In this document: one piece after another, positions 35,637-43,354 of the stretch | How positions within the stretch are numbered: position 1 is the first letter of the stretch | How the letters are laid out: each line of letters starts with the position of its first letter | Source: Deltaproteobacteria bacterium | GTDB taxonomy: Bacteria; Desulfobacterota; Binatia; DP-6 | Length of the DNA stretch: 64,000 bases | Direction of reading: 5' to 3' | NCBI GenBank assembly: GCA_005888095.1 | Contig: VBKF01000097.1 | Span: 44,005 to 108,004 of the forward strand | Made by a program: the position numbers and the translations under genes | Notes under the pieces: generated by a model | The model's input: the letters and a program-made list of their open reading frames with translations, nothing else | What the model was told of the DNA's origin: nothing | Databases searched by the model: none

Positions 35637-36005
35637 CTACGCGACCTGCCGCTGCCAGGTGGCGAAGTCGAAGTAGTCCCGCCAGGCGGCGATCTTCCCC
35701 TCGCGGATCTCGAAGACGCCGGCCACCGGCAGGGCCACCTGCCTGCCGTTCATCGTGAAGCGATCGATCCGTTCGGTGAACACGAGGCTGCCCCGGCTGG
35801 CGACGTTCACGATCTCGAACTCGGCCGCCTCGGCCGCCGGCGCGAACATGTTGAGCAGCTCGCGAATGCCGTCGTGCCCCGTCACGGGTTCGACCGGCAT
35901 GTTGTGGTAGACGGCATCCGCCGTGAAGTAGCCGAGCAGCTCATCAACACTACGCCGGCTCCAAGCCGCGCAGAATTCGCGCACGACACTCTCCGGATCT
36001 CGCAT
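35637..36005 (-). CDS. Limonene-1,2-epoxide hydrolase family protein
   Basis: A 122-residue SnoaL-like fold protein of the limonene-epoxide hydrolase family. The catalytic Asp-Arg-Asp triad appears as Arg79 and Asp81 (TERIDRF) and Asp110 (AWRDYFD), with the family landmarks YHNMPVEPVTG and GVFEIREGKIAAW. Such enzymes hydrolyse terpene or steroid epoxides; related members catalyse steroid isomerisation. It is next to lipid or terpenoid-type enzymes. No signal peptide. ATG 36005 is the only sensible start. Catalytic assignment is likely but substrate unknown. Confidence 0.82.
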   Translation of the reverse strand: MRDPESVVREFCAAWSRRSVDELLGYFTADAVYHNMPVEPVTGHDGIRELLNMFAPAAEAAEFEIVNVASRGSLVFTERIDRFTMNGRQVALPVAGVFEIREGKIAAWRDYFDFATWQRQVA

Positions 36006-36067
36006 GCCGCCCGGCTAGCACAGGTGCCCTCCAGTTAGAAGCCGCCCGAGCCTCCGCCGAGGCCAGG

Positions 36068-36232
36068 GCGCAGCGCGGCGCCAGCCGCGCGAGCCCAGGA
36101 CGGGCCCCCGGGAGAATCGGAGCCGCAGCCCCAGAAGCCGGCCGAGGCTAAGCCGAGGCCGGCGCGGGGTCCGGGGGCATCGGAAGCGCGCAGCGCGGCG
36201 CAGCCGCGCGAGCACTGGACGGGCCCCCGGGA
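36068..36232. repeat. Pair of 45-46-bp direct repeats in the intergenic region
   Basis: Segments 36068-36113 and 36188-36232 are nearly identical: both begin GCGCAGCGCGGCGC and end GGACGGGCCCCCGGGA, differing in a few central bases and one indel. Shorter GCCGAGGC motifs recur between them. The region 36006-36271 holds no gene and separates the epoxide-hydrolase gene from the cyclase gene. The second copy ends about 40 bases before the cyclase ATG, so it may carry its promoter or operator. Confidence 0.7.
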
Positions 36233-36271
36233 TACATTGACTTGGCGCGCCAGCCAGCGTACCGGCGTCAT

Positions 36272-39200
36272 ATGCGCTGCGCCGCCTGCGGCGCCGAGCT
36301 GATCACCGGGAAGAAATTCTGCCACGCGTGTGGAGTGCCCGTGGCAGTGCAGTGCCGGGGCTGCGGCGCAACGATCGACCCGGACTTTCGCTTCTGCCCG
36401 GACTGCGGCCTCCAGCAGAACGCCGCCATCCACGACACGGCGCCGCCGCCCGCCACCGACGCCTTCACGCGGCTCTCGCGGCACATCCCCACCGGCCTCG
36501 CCCACAAGATCCGCGCCACGCAGGGGGCGATCGAGGGCGAGCGGAAGCAGGTGACGGTGCTCTTCTGTGACCTCGTCGGCTCGACGGCGATCGCCGCCGG
36601 CCTCGACCCCGAGGAGTACGCCGACCTGCTCGACCGCTACCTGGAGATCGTCTGTCGCGAGGTCTACCGCTTCGAGGGCATCGTCACCCATCTCGCCGGC
36701 GACGGGCTGATGGCGCTCTTCGGTGCGCCGCTGGCGCACGAGGACGCCCCGCAGCGCGCCGTGCGGGTGGCGCTCGGCATCCACGAGGCGCTCGCCGGCT
36801 TCAGCGGGGGGGCAGGCGTCGCGCTGCGGGCGCGCATCGGGATCAACACCGGGCCGGTCGTCGTCGGGACCGTCGGCAACGACCTCAAGATGGACTACAC
36901 GGCGATCGGCGACACCACCAACCTGGCGGCTCGCCTCCAGTCGCTCGCGGAGCCGGGGACCATCCTGATCAGCGAGACGACGCACCGGCTGGTGCGCGGC
37001 TTCTTCCAGGTGCGGCCGCTCGGGCCGCTCGCGATCCGAGGAAAGAGCGAGCGGGTCCCGGCCTACGAGGTCCTCGGGCGCAGCGAGCTCGCCACGCCCA
37101 TGGCCATCGCTTCGGAGCGCGGGCTGACGCCGCTGGTCGGGCGGACCGCCGAGCTCACCCAGCTCGAGGCGTGCTACCGACGGCTCGGCAACCGGGCGCA
37201 GATCGTCTCGGTGGTCGGCGATGCGGGCGCGGGCAAGTCGCGCCTGGTCTACGAGTTCAAGCGCAGCCTCGCGGGCGAGCCGGTCGTCTTCTTCGAGGGA
37301 CGCTGCTCGTCGCTCGGGCGCACCGTGCCGTACTTCCCGTTCCTCACCATGTTCAAGCACTACTTCGGCCTCGCCGCGGGGGAGTCGCCGGAAACGGTGT
37401 GCGCCAAGGTGGCGGCCAGGATCGGGGTTCCGGTGGAGCGCATCGCGCGCGGCTACCCGCTCCTCTCCCGCTTCCTCTCGCTGACCCTCGGCGAGGGGCG
37501 CGGGGCCCCCGTCGACGAGCTCAAGCGCGAGTCGTTCGACGCGATCGCCGGGCTGGTCCTCACCGAGAGTCACGAGGCGCCCGTCGTGATGACCATCGAG
37601 GACCTGCACTGGACGGACGAGTCGTCGATCGAGCTCCTGCGCAGCCTCGTCGTGCGGCTCGCGAGCGCGCGGGTGATGGTGCTGGTAACCGAGCGTCCGG
37701 ACGCGCAGACCGCGTGGCCCGGGCACGTGGCGCTGACGCGCATCGTCCTCCCGCGGCTCACGGACGATGACGTGACGGCGATCATCGGCGCCGTGGCCGG
37801 CGCGCCGCTGCCGGCCGAGCTCGAGCGCCGCCTCGTGGAGAAGGCGGAGGGAAGCCCGTTCTTCGCCGAGGAGATGACCCGCGCCCTGTTCGAGGAAGGC
37901 CATCTGGTGCGCGACGACGGGCACAGCCGGGTGACACGCCCGGTTGCGGACATCCCGATCCCGGGCAGCGTCCAGGAAGTCGTTGCCGCCCGCCTCGACC
38001 GGCTGCCGCCGCCGGCCAAGCGCGCCGCGCAGGTGGCGGCCGTGCTCGGCCGCCAGTTCGGCCGCGCGCAGCTCGTCCACATGCTCGACGGGGAGGAGAT
38101 CGGGGTCGACCGCGCGCTCCACGAGCTCGAGCACCGGGGACTGCTCCACCGCAAGAGCGCGCTCGCCGGCGACGAGTACCGCTTCGGGGAGAGCGTCACC
38201 CAGGAGGTCGCCTACGAGGGCCTGCTCCTGAAGCAGCGCCGGCAGCTGCACGAGCGTGCCGGGCTCCTGCTCGAGGTCAGCCCGGGGGAGGAGAGCGCCG
38301 AGGTGCGCGCGCTGATCGCCCAGCACTTCGCGCGCAGCGACAACCGGGCCAAGGCCGTCGAGGCGCTGTTGCGCGCGGCCGCAGATGCGGAGCAGCTGCC
38401 CGCCTATCGCACCGCCGCCGATTTCTACCACCAGGCCTGGGAGCTTGCCGAGCAGGAGCTGGCCGCCCATCCCGAGGAGGAGAGCCGCCGCCGTGCCGTT
38501 CTCGTGGGCTCGCTCGGGTTCTGCCGCCTGACCGTGATCTTCGGACTGCCGAACCTCGCCGAGGCCCGGCGGGCGGGCGAACGTGCGCGGCTGCTCGCGC
38601 AGGAGCTCGGCGACCACGAGTCGGTCGCCGGCCTGTGCTACTTCCTCGGCGTCATCATCATGCTGACGGAGCGCGACGGCTTCGCGCGCGGGCTCGAGCT
38701 GGCGGAAGAAAGCCTCGCCGTCGCCGAGCGGGCCGGGCTCAAGCTGACGGCCCTCCGACTCTCGCGCGGCATCTGCATCCAGTACGCCTTCGACGGGCGC
38801 TTCGAGCTGGCGCGCCGCGCCGCCGACTGGGTGGTCGACGAGCTCGAGAGCTCGGGCGACCGCGAGCGACTGGCGGACCTGTATGTGAGCGCCCGCTCGG
38901 TGCGCGAGGGGGTGCTCGCGCTGGCCGACGACCTCGACGCGGCGGAGCGGAGCGCGGTCGAGACCTACGAGCTCGCCGGCCGCATTCCGAACCGTACCGT
39001 GCGGAGCATGACCGCCAGCGCCCTCGCCCAGATCCACCTGATGCGCGGCGAGTACGCAGAGGCGAAGCGGTGGGCGGAGGAGAGCCTCGAGATCGCCGAG
39101 GCGATCGCCAACCTCGGGGCCCTGCCCGCGGCGGCGGCCGTGGCAATCCTCGCACGGCTTGCGCTTGGGGAGACGACCGCGCCGGAGCGCTACCTCACGG

Positions 39201-39643
39201 CGATCGACGAGGGTCTGGCGGGCTCGAGCTCGCCGCAGCTGAACGTCCGCTTCATCGCCGACGCGTTCCTGTCGCTCGGCGACCTCGCGCGGGCCGGGCG
39301 ATACGCCGAGCAGCTGCGCGACCGTCCGTTCGGCGGCCGGCTGCGGGAGGCCCTCGTCGCGACCACGCTTGGCGAGATTGCGGCGCGTCTCGGGCGCGCC
39401 GAGGAGGCCGAGGGCTGGTACCGGCGGGCGATCGGTGTCGCCGAGGCGATCGGCGCCCGCTCGGTGCTCGCGATCGCAACCCTCGGCACGGCCGAGCTGG
39501 CGGCGGCGGCGGGCACGCATCCACCGGGCGCGCGCCAGCTCGAGCAGGCGCTCGCCGTCGTCCGTGCCCTTCGGCTCGAGCGCTACCGGCCGCGCCTCGA
39601 GCGCGTGATCGCCGGCGCGGGCGCGGCGGTGGTCGTGTCGTGA
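36272..39643 (+). CDS. Zinc-ribbon, class III adenylate cyclase, AAA ATPase and TPR regulator
   Basis: A 1123-residue multidomain protein. Residues 1-50 carry two zinc ribbons (CAAC/CHAC and CRGC/CPDC). Residues about 90-265 are a class III nucleotide cyclase with metal-binding Asp100 (LFCDLVGST) and Asp144 (LAGDGLMALFG) and DTTNLAARL as the transition-state motif. A P-loop ATPase follows (Walker A GDAGAGKSR near 310-318, Walker B-like VVMTIEDLHW), then winged-helix and about 400 residues of TPR-like helical repeats. This is the architecture of signal-transducing cyclases linked to STAND ATPases. ATG 36272 is preferred; TTG 36242 would add ten residues. Its stop overlaps the next gene (GTGA), so the radical SAM gene is translated with it. 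Confidence 0.9.
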   Translation: MRCAACGAELITGKKFCHACGVPVAVQCRGCGATIDPDFRFCPDCGLQQNAAIHDTAPPPATDAFTRLSRHIPTGLAHKIRATQGAIEGERKQVTVLFCDLVGSTAIAAGLDPEEYADLLDRYLEIVCREVYRFEGIVTHLAGDGLMALFGAPLAHEDAPQRAVRVALGIHEALAGFSGGAGVALRARIGINTGPVVVGTVGNDLKMDYTAIGDTTNLAARLQSLAEPGTILISETTHRLVRGFFQVRPLGPLAIRGKSERVPAYEVLGRSELATPMAIASERGLTPLVGRTAELTQLEACYRRLGNRAQIVSVVGDAGAGKSRLVYEFKRSLAGEPVVFFEGRCSSLGRTVPYFPFLTMFKHYFGLAAGESPETVCAKVAARIGVPVERIARGYPLLSRFLSLTLGEGRGAPVDELKRESFDAIAGLVLTESHEAPVVMTIEDLHWTDESSIELLRSLVVRLASARVMVLVTERPDAQTAWPGHVALTRIVLPRLTDDDVTAIIGAVAGAPLPAELERRLVEKAEGSPFFAEEMTRALFEEGHLVRDDGHSRVTRPVADIPIPGSVQEVVAARLDRLPPPAKRAAQVAAVLGRQFGRAQLVHMLDGEEIGVDRALHELEHRGLLHRKSALAGDEYRFGESVTQEVAYEGLLLKQRRQLHERAGLLLEVSPGEESAEVRALIAQHFARSDNRAKAVEALLRAAADAEQLPAYRTAADFYHQAWELAEQELAAHPEEESRRRAVLVGSLGFCRLTVIFGLPNLAEARRAGERARLLAQELGDHESVAGLCYFLGVIIMLTERDGFARGLELAEESLAVAERAGLKLTALRLSRGICIQYAFDGRFELARRAADWVVDELESSGDRERLADLYVSARSVREGVLALADDLDAAERSAVETYELAGRIPNRTVRSMTASALAQIHLMRGEYAEAKRWAEESLEIAEAIANLGALPAAAAVAILARLALGETTAPERYLTAIDEGLAGSSSPQLNVRFIADAFLSLGDLARAGRYAEQLRDRPFGGRLREALVATTLGEIAARLGRAEEAEGWYRRAIGVAEAIGARSVLAIATLGTAELAAAAGTHPPGARQLEQALAVVRALRLERYRPRLERVIAGAGAAVVVS

Positions 39644-40719
39644 CCGCGCTCCACCCCGCCCGCTGGTGGCACGCGGAGGGGCAGGGGAAGCTGCGCTGTA
39701 CGCTCTGCCCGCGGTACTGCCTGATCGGCGAGGGCCAGTCGGGCTTCTGCTACATCCGCCAGCACCACGCCGGGCGGCTGTGGAGCACCGGCTATGGCCG
39801 GCCGAGCGGCTTCGCCGCCGACCCGATCGAGAAGAAGCCGCTCAACCATTTCCTGCCCGGGGAGCGCGTGCTCTCCTTCGGCACGGTCGGTTGCAACCTC
39901 GGCTGCAAGTTCTGCCAGAACTGGGACATCAGCAAGGCGCGCGACGAGGAGCGCGGCCTGCGGGCGGTAACGCCCGAGGAGGTGGTCGCGCTGGCGCGCC
40001 GCACCCGCTCGGCCGGCATCGCCTACACCTACAACGACCCGGTGATCTGGGCGGAGTTCGCGATCGACGTCGCCCGCGCGGCGCGCGCCGCCGGGCTGGT
40101 CAACGTCTTCGTCACCGCCGGCTACGTGACCGGCGAGGCGCGCCCCGAGCTCTTCGAGTACATGGACGCGACCAACGTCGACCTGAAGGCCTTCACCGAG
40201 GAGTTCTACCACCGCATCACGCTGTCGCACCTCCAGCCAGTCCTCGAGACGCTGGTCTGGCTCTGCCGCGAGACCACGGTGTGGACCGAGGTCACGACGC
40301 TCCTGATCCCGGGCCTCAACGACGGCGACGAGGAGATCGGGCGCGAGTGCGACTGGGTCCTCGAGCATCTCGGCCCCGACGTGCCGCTGCACTTCACGGC
40401 CTTCCACCCCGACTACCGCATGCTCGACCGCCCGCGCACGCCGGCGGCGACGCTCGGGCGGGCCCGCGCGATCGCCCGCGCGCGCGGCATCCGCTACTGC
40501 TACGTCGGCAACGTGCACGACGCCGAGGGGCAGACCACCTTCTGCGCGAGCTGCGGGGCGGTGCTCATCGCGCGCGACTGGCACGCCGTCCGCCTCTACC
40601 GCCTCGACGGCAACCGCTGCGTCGAGTGCGGCGCCGTGCTGCCCGGGCGGTTCCATCCTGGACGCCACGACGGGGACGAGCGGCTCACGCCCGGCACCCG
40701 GTTCGCCGTCTCCCTCTGA
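39640..40719 (+). CDS. amrS: AmmeMemoRadiSam-system radical SAM enzyme
   Basis: A 359-residue radical SAM protein of the AmrS/PflA-like group. The cluster motif C85-x3-C89-x2-C92 (GCNLGCKFCQNW) is intact. An N-terminal zinc-type pattern (CTLCPRYC) and the block GYGRPSGFAADPIEKKPLNHF are family hallmarks, as is the long C-terminal cysteine-rich tail (CASCGAVL, CVECGAVL) after NVHDAEG. The function of AmmeMemoRadiSam is not established. The system's two other proteins, AMMECR1 and Memo, are absent from the window. GTG 39640 overlaps the cyclase stop. The unusual coupling to a cyclase is noted as a finding. Confidence 0.9.
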   Translation: MTALHPARWWHAEGQGKLRCTLCPRYCLIGEGQSGFCYIRQHHAGRLWSTGYGRPSGFAADPIEKKPLNHFLPGERVLSFGTVGCNLGCKFCQNWDISKARDEERGLRAVTPEEVVALARRTRSAGIAYTYNDPVIWAEFAIDVARAARAAGLVNVFVTAGYVTGEARPELFEYMDATNVDLKAFTEEFYHRITLSHLQPVLETLVWLCRETTVWTEVTTLLIPGLNDGDEEIGRECDWVLEHLGPDVPLHFTAFHPDYRMLDRPRTPAATLGRARAIARARGIRYCYVGNVHDAEGQTTFCASCGAVLIARDWHAVRLYRLDGNRCVECGAVLPGRFHPGRHDGDERLTPGTRFAVSL

Positions 40720-40905
40720 GGGCAGCCGCCGCCGTGCGCCACGCGGCACGCGTTGCGTGGTGCGCTGTGCCGCGCGAGTGGCGACGGCGGCATGCCGCCG
40801 CCGCTCGCCCGCGCGCGGCAGGCCGTCTTTTCGCTGCCTTTCCGGCGGCGCGGAACGTGCATCCTGACCGTTCGCCGGAAAGCGTCCGGGACGGAGGCGG
40901 AGGTC
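40720..40905. other. Intergenic region with hairpins, no gene
   Basis: These 186 bases contain several small palindromes (for example GGCGGCATGCCGCC near 40788) and the leader of the next gene with a GGAGGCGGAGG ribosome site. I see no gene and no strong promoter. Confidence 0.5.
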
Positions 40906-41838
40906 ATGCGGAGGCAGCGGAACCAGACCATGCGGCTTGCGGCAGCGGTGTTCGCGAGCGCGCTCGTCGGGCTCGTGGCGGCGGCCCCGGCGCACGCCGG
41001 CTGCGGCTGCGACAAGCCACCGCCGCCCAAGGCGGCGGTGCGCCCCTTCGTCGGCTGGACGAATCAGATGATCACGCTCTTCGACAGCCGCCTGGTGCCG
41101 GGCCAGTTCTACTCGGTCGAGTTCCTGGCGGCGGACGGGACCTCGGATTGGAGCCGCGGCAAGGTGAGGTCGAAGCGCGACCTGGCCGACGGCCAGTACC
41201 GCGCGCAGCTCCGGGTCTCGGTCGGGGCAGTGTCCCTCGGACCGTGCCAGATCAACGTGTACGGCATGCCCAACGGCGGGTCGACGAACGTCACGACGTT
41301 CCTCTACGGTCTCGGCGACGACCAGTTCACGGTGACGGCGTCCCCGATCGCGCTACGCGACATCGACGAGACCGTGAGCCAGGGCGGCTACCAGGCCGGC
41401 GTCGGGCGGGACGGCTCGGTGTACATTCCCGTGGACGTCACCGGCGTCAGCGCGGCGACCACCTTCACCGGCACCGGGCTCGGCTTTCCGCTCGCCTTCG
41501 GCTCGTCCAACGTCGCCATGTACAACGATCAGGGCTTCCTGATGCAGCTGCTCGACCCGAACGTGCCGGGCCTCTTCCAGATCTCGGCCGGGGACGCGCT
41601 CACGAGCAACACGCTCTCGTACTGGCGGCACGAGTTCGCCACGTACAAGCAGGCGCACCGTCAGGTGGACGCCTACTACACCGACAACGATCCCAACTGG
41701 CACGCGGACGGCACCCGTCACGTCAACCACAACCTGATCGTGGTCGCCATTCGCGGCAAGCTGGCCGACGGTACGGCGCCGATGCCCGGCGCGACCCCGC
41801 CGTTCCAGCTCGTCGTCACCTCCACGCCGGCCGAATAG
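40906..41838 (+). CDS. Secreted protein of unknown function with Cys-rich start
   Basis: A 310-residue exported protein. A Sec signal peptide (hydrophobic LAAAVFASALVGLVAAAPAHA) precedes a mature start GCGCDKPPPPKAAVRPFVGW. The body is predicted all-beta with motifs such as DSRLVPGQFYSVEFLA, LGPCQINVYG, GLGDDQFTVTASPIALRD and YWRHEFATYKQAHRQVDAYY. I do not recognise the family. It has three cysteines at the N-terminus, one more in the middle, and no membrane anchor. ATG 40906 is chosen for its ribosome site. Probably periplasmic or released. Confidence 0.75.
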   Translation: MRRQRNQTMRLAAAVFASALVGLVAAAPAHAGCGCDKPPPPKAAVRPFVGWTNQMITLFDSRLVPGQFYSVEFLAADGTSDWSRGKVRSKRDLADGQYRAQLRVSVGAVSLGPCQINVYGMPNGGSTNVTTFLYGLGDDQFTVTASPIALRDIDETVSQGGYQAGVGRDGSVYIPVDVTGVSAATTFTGTGLGFPLAFGSSNVAMYNDQGFLMQLLDPNVPGLFQISAGDALTSNTLSYWRHEFATYKQAHRQVDAYYTDNDPNWHADGTRHVNHNLIVVAIRGKLADGTAPMPGATPPFQLVVTSTPAE

Positions 41839-41862
41839 CGGTCGACCCGGCCCGCGCGGAGC

Positions 41863-43269
41863 TCATCCCCCATCCGGCGGCGGATGCACCCGGTGCTCCG
41901 CCGCCGTTTTTTCGAGCGCGCGCGCGATGCGCAGCGCGAGCCCGTCGCGGCCGGCCGCCGCGACGATCTGCACGCCGAGCGGCAGGCCCCCGCTCGTGCC
42001 CGCCGGGAGCGCGACCGCCGGCAGGCCGGTCAGGTTCGCGGCGCCGGTATACGCCGCGCAGAAGCCGGCAAGCCGCGTCTCGTCGTCCGTCTCGATGCGC
42101 GGCGCCGTGAACGGGACGGCCGGCAGCACCAGCGCATCGACCTCGGCGAACGCCGCGGCATAATCGCGGCAGACGAGCTGCCGCTCGCGCTGCGCGGACA
42201 CCCAGCCCGCGGCGTCGAGCACGGGTGTCATCTCGCGCATGCGGGCGACCTGCGGGCTCAGGCGCCGCGGCCGGTCGCCGAGCCGCGCCTCGAGCGCCAC
42301 CTCGCCTTCGATGGCGAACATCGCCATCACGACCGGCAGCACGAGCTCGTGGTGTGGCATCGGCACCTCGACGACGCGCGCGCCGAGGGCTCGGAGCCTC
42401 CCGAGCGTCGCCTCGATGGTGGTGCGGACCGCGGGCGCCGGGTGCGGGCGGAAGACGTCCGGGCTCGTGCCGAGGCAGAGGCCGTCGACGCCGGCCTCGA
42501 GGTCCTCGAGGAGGTCCGGCACCGGGCCGGGCCGCGAGTAGGCGTAGGCCGGGTCGAAGCCCGCCAGCGCCTGCGCCACGATGGCCGCGTCACGGACGGT
42601 CCGCGCGAGCGGCCCCGGCACCGAGAAGGAGGAGTCGCCGCCCCCCGTGTGGCCGCGGTTGCTGATCAGGCCGAGCGTCGGCTTGAGGCCGACGACGCCG
42701 CAGAACGCGGCGGGGACGCGGATGGACCCTCCGCCGTCGGTCCCCACGTGCAGCGGTCCGAGCAGCGCCGCCGTCGCGGCGGCTGCGCCGCCGCTCGACC
42801 CACCCGGGACGTGGTCGAGGTTCCACGGGTTGCGCGTCGGGCCGAAGAAGTAGTTGTTGGTCGTGACCCCGCGGCCGAATTCGTGCGTCGCCGTCTTCCC
42901 GACGATGATCGCGCCTGCGGCGCGCAGGCGCTCGGGGACGGCGCCGTCGGCCGCCGGCACGTGATCGCGGAACATGCCCGACCCGTAGGTCGTGCGGAGC
43001 CCCGCCGTGTCGATCAGGTCCTTCACGCCGGCGGGAATGCCGTGCAGCGGGCCGCGATACCGGCCGGCGGCGATCTCGTGCTCGGCGGCGCGCGCCGCGG
43101 CGCGCGCCTCGTCGACCGGGACGAGCGTGGTGAAGGCGTTCAGCCGCGGGTCGACCGCCGCGATGCGCGCGAGCACCGCGTCCAGCAGCTCCACGGGAGA
43201 GACCTCCCGCCGCTGTATGAGAGCGGCGGCCTCGGCGAGCGACAGACGGACGAGCGCGGGATCGACCAC
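41863..43269 (-). CDS. Amidase signature-family hydrolase
   Basis: A 468-residue amidase with the Ser-cisSer-Lys triad: Lys83 (GIPAGVKDLID), cis-Ser158/159 in PGGSSGGAAAA and nucleophile Ser182 in TDGGGSIRVPA. Length matches aryl- and fatty-acid-amidase enzymes. Neither gatB nor gatC is near, and the C-terminal part is not of the GatA type, so it is more likely a catabolic amidase than the tRNA-dependent amidotransferase. GTG 43269 is the start. It is divergent from polB. Confidence 0.88.
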   Translation of the reverse strand: MVDPALVRLSLAEAAALIQRREVSPVELLDAVLARIAAVDPRLNAFTTLVPVDEARAAARAAEHEIAAGRYRGPLHGIPAGVKDLIDTAGLRTTYGSGMFRDHVPAADGAVPERLRAAGAIIVGKTATHEFGRGVTTNNYFFGPTRNPWNLDHVPGGSSGGAAAATAALLGPLHVGTDGGGSIRVPAAFCGVVGLKPTLGLISNRGHTGGGDSSFSVPGPLARTVRDAAIVAQALAGFDPAYAYSRPGPVPDLLEDLEAGVDGLCLGTSPDVFRPHPAPAVRTTIEATLGRLRALGARVVEVPMPHHELVLPVVMAMFAIEGEVALEARLGDRPRRLSPQVARMREMTPVLDAAGWVSAQRERQLVCRDYAAAFAEVDALVLPAVPFTAPRIETDDETRLAGFCAAYTGAANLTGLPAVALPAGTSGGLPLGVQIVAAAGRDGLALRIARALEKTAAEHRVHPPPDGG

Positions 43270-43354
43270 CCGGGTTCTCTATCACGCCCGCCGCGCGGAG
43301 ACACGGCGCGTCAAGCCCCTGGCCCCGGCCAGATGCGCGGGGCAATATGGCGGG

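Noticed and set aside
36035..39520. Minus-strand open frame of 1161 codons opposite the cyclase gene
   Set aside because: It is the antisense shadow of a G+C-rich gene; composition is Arg/Glu/Gly-rich and it lacks any family motif, while the plus strand has clear domains.
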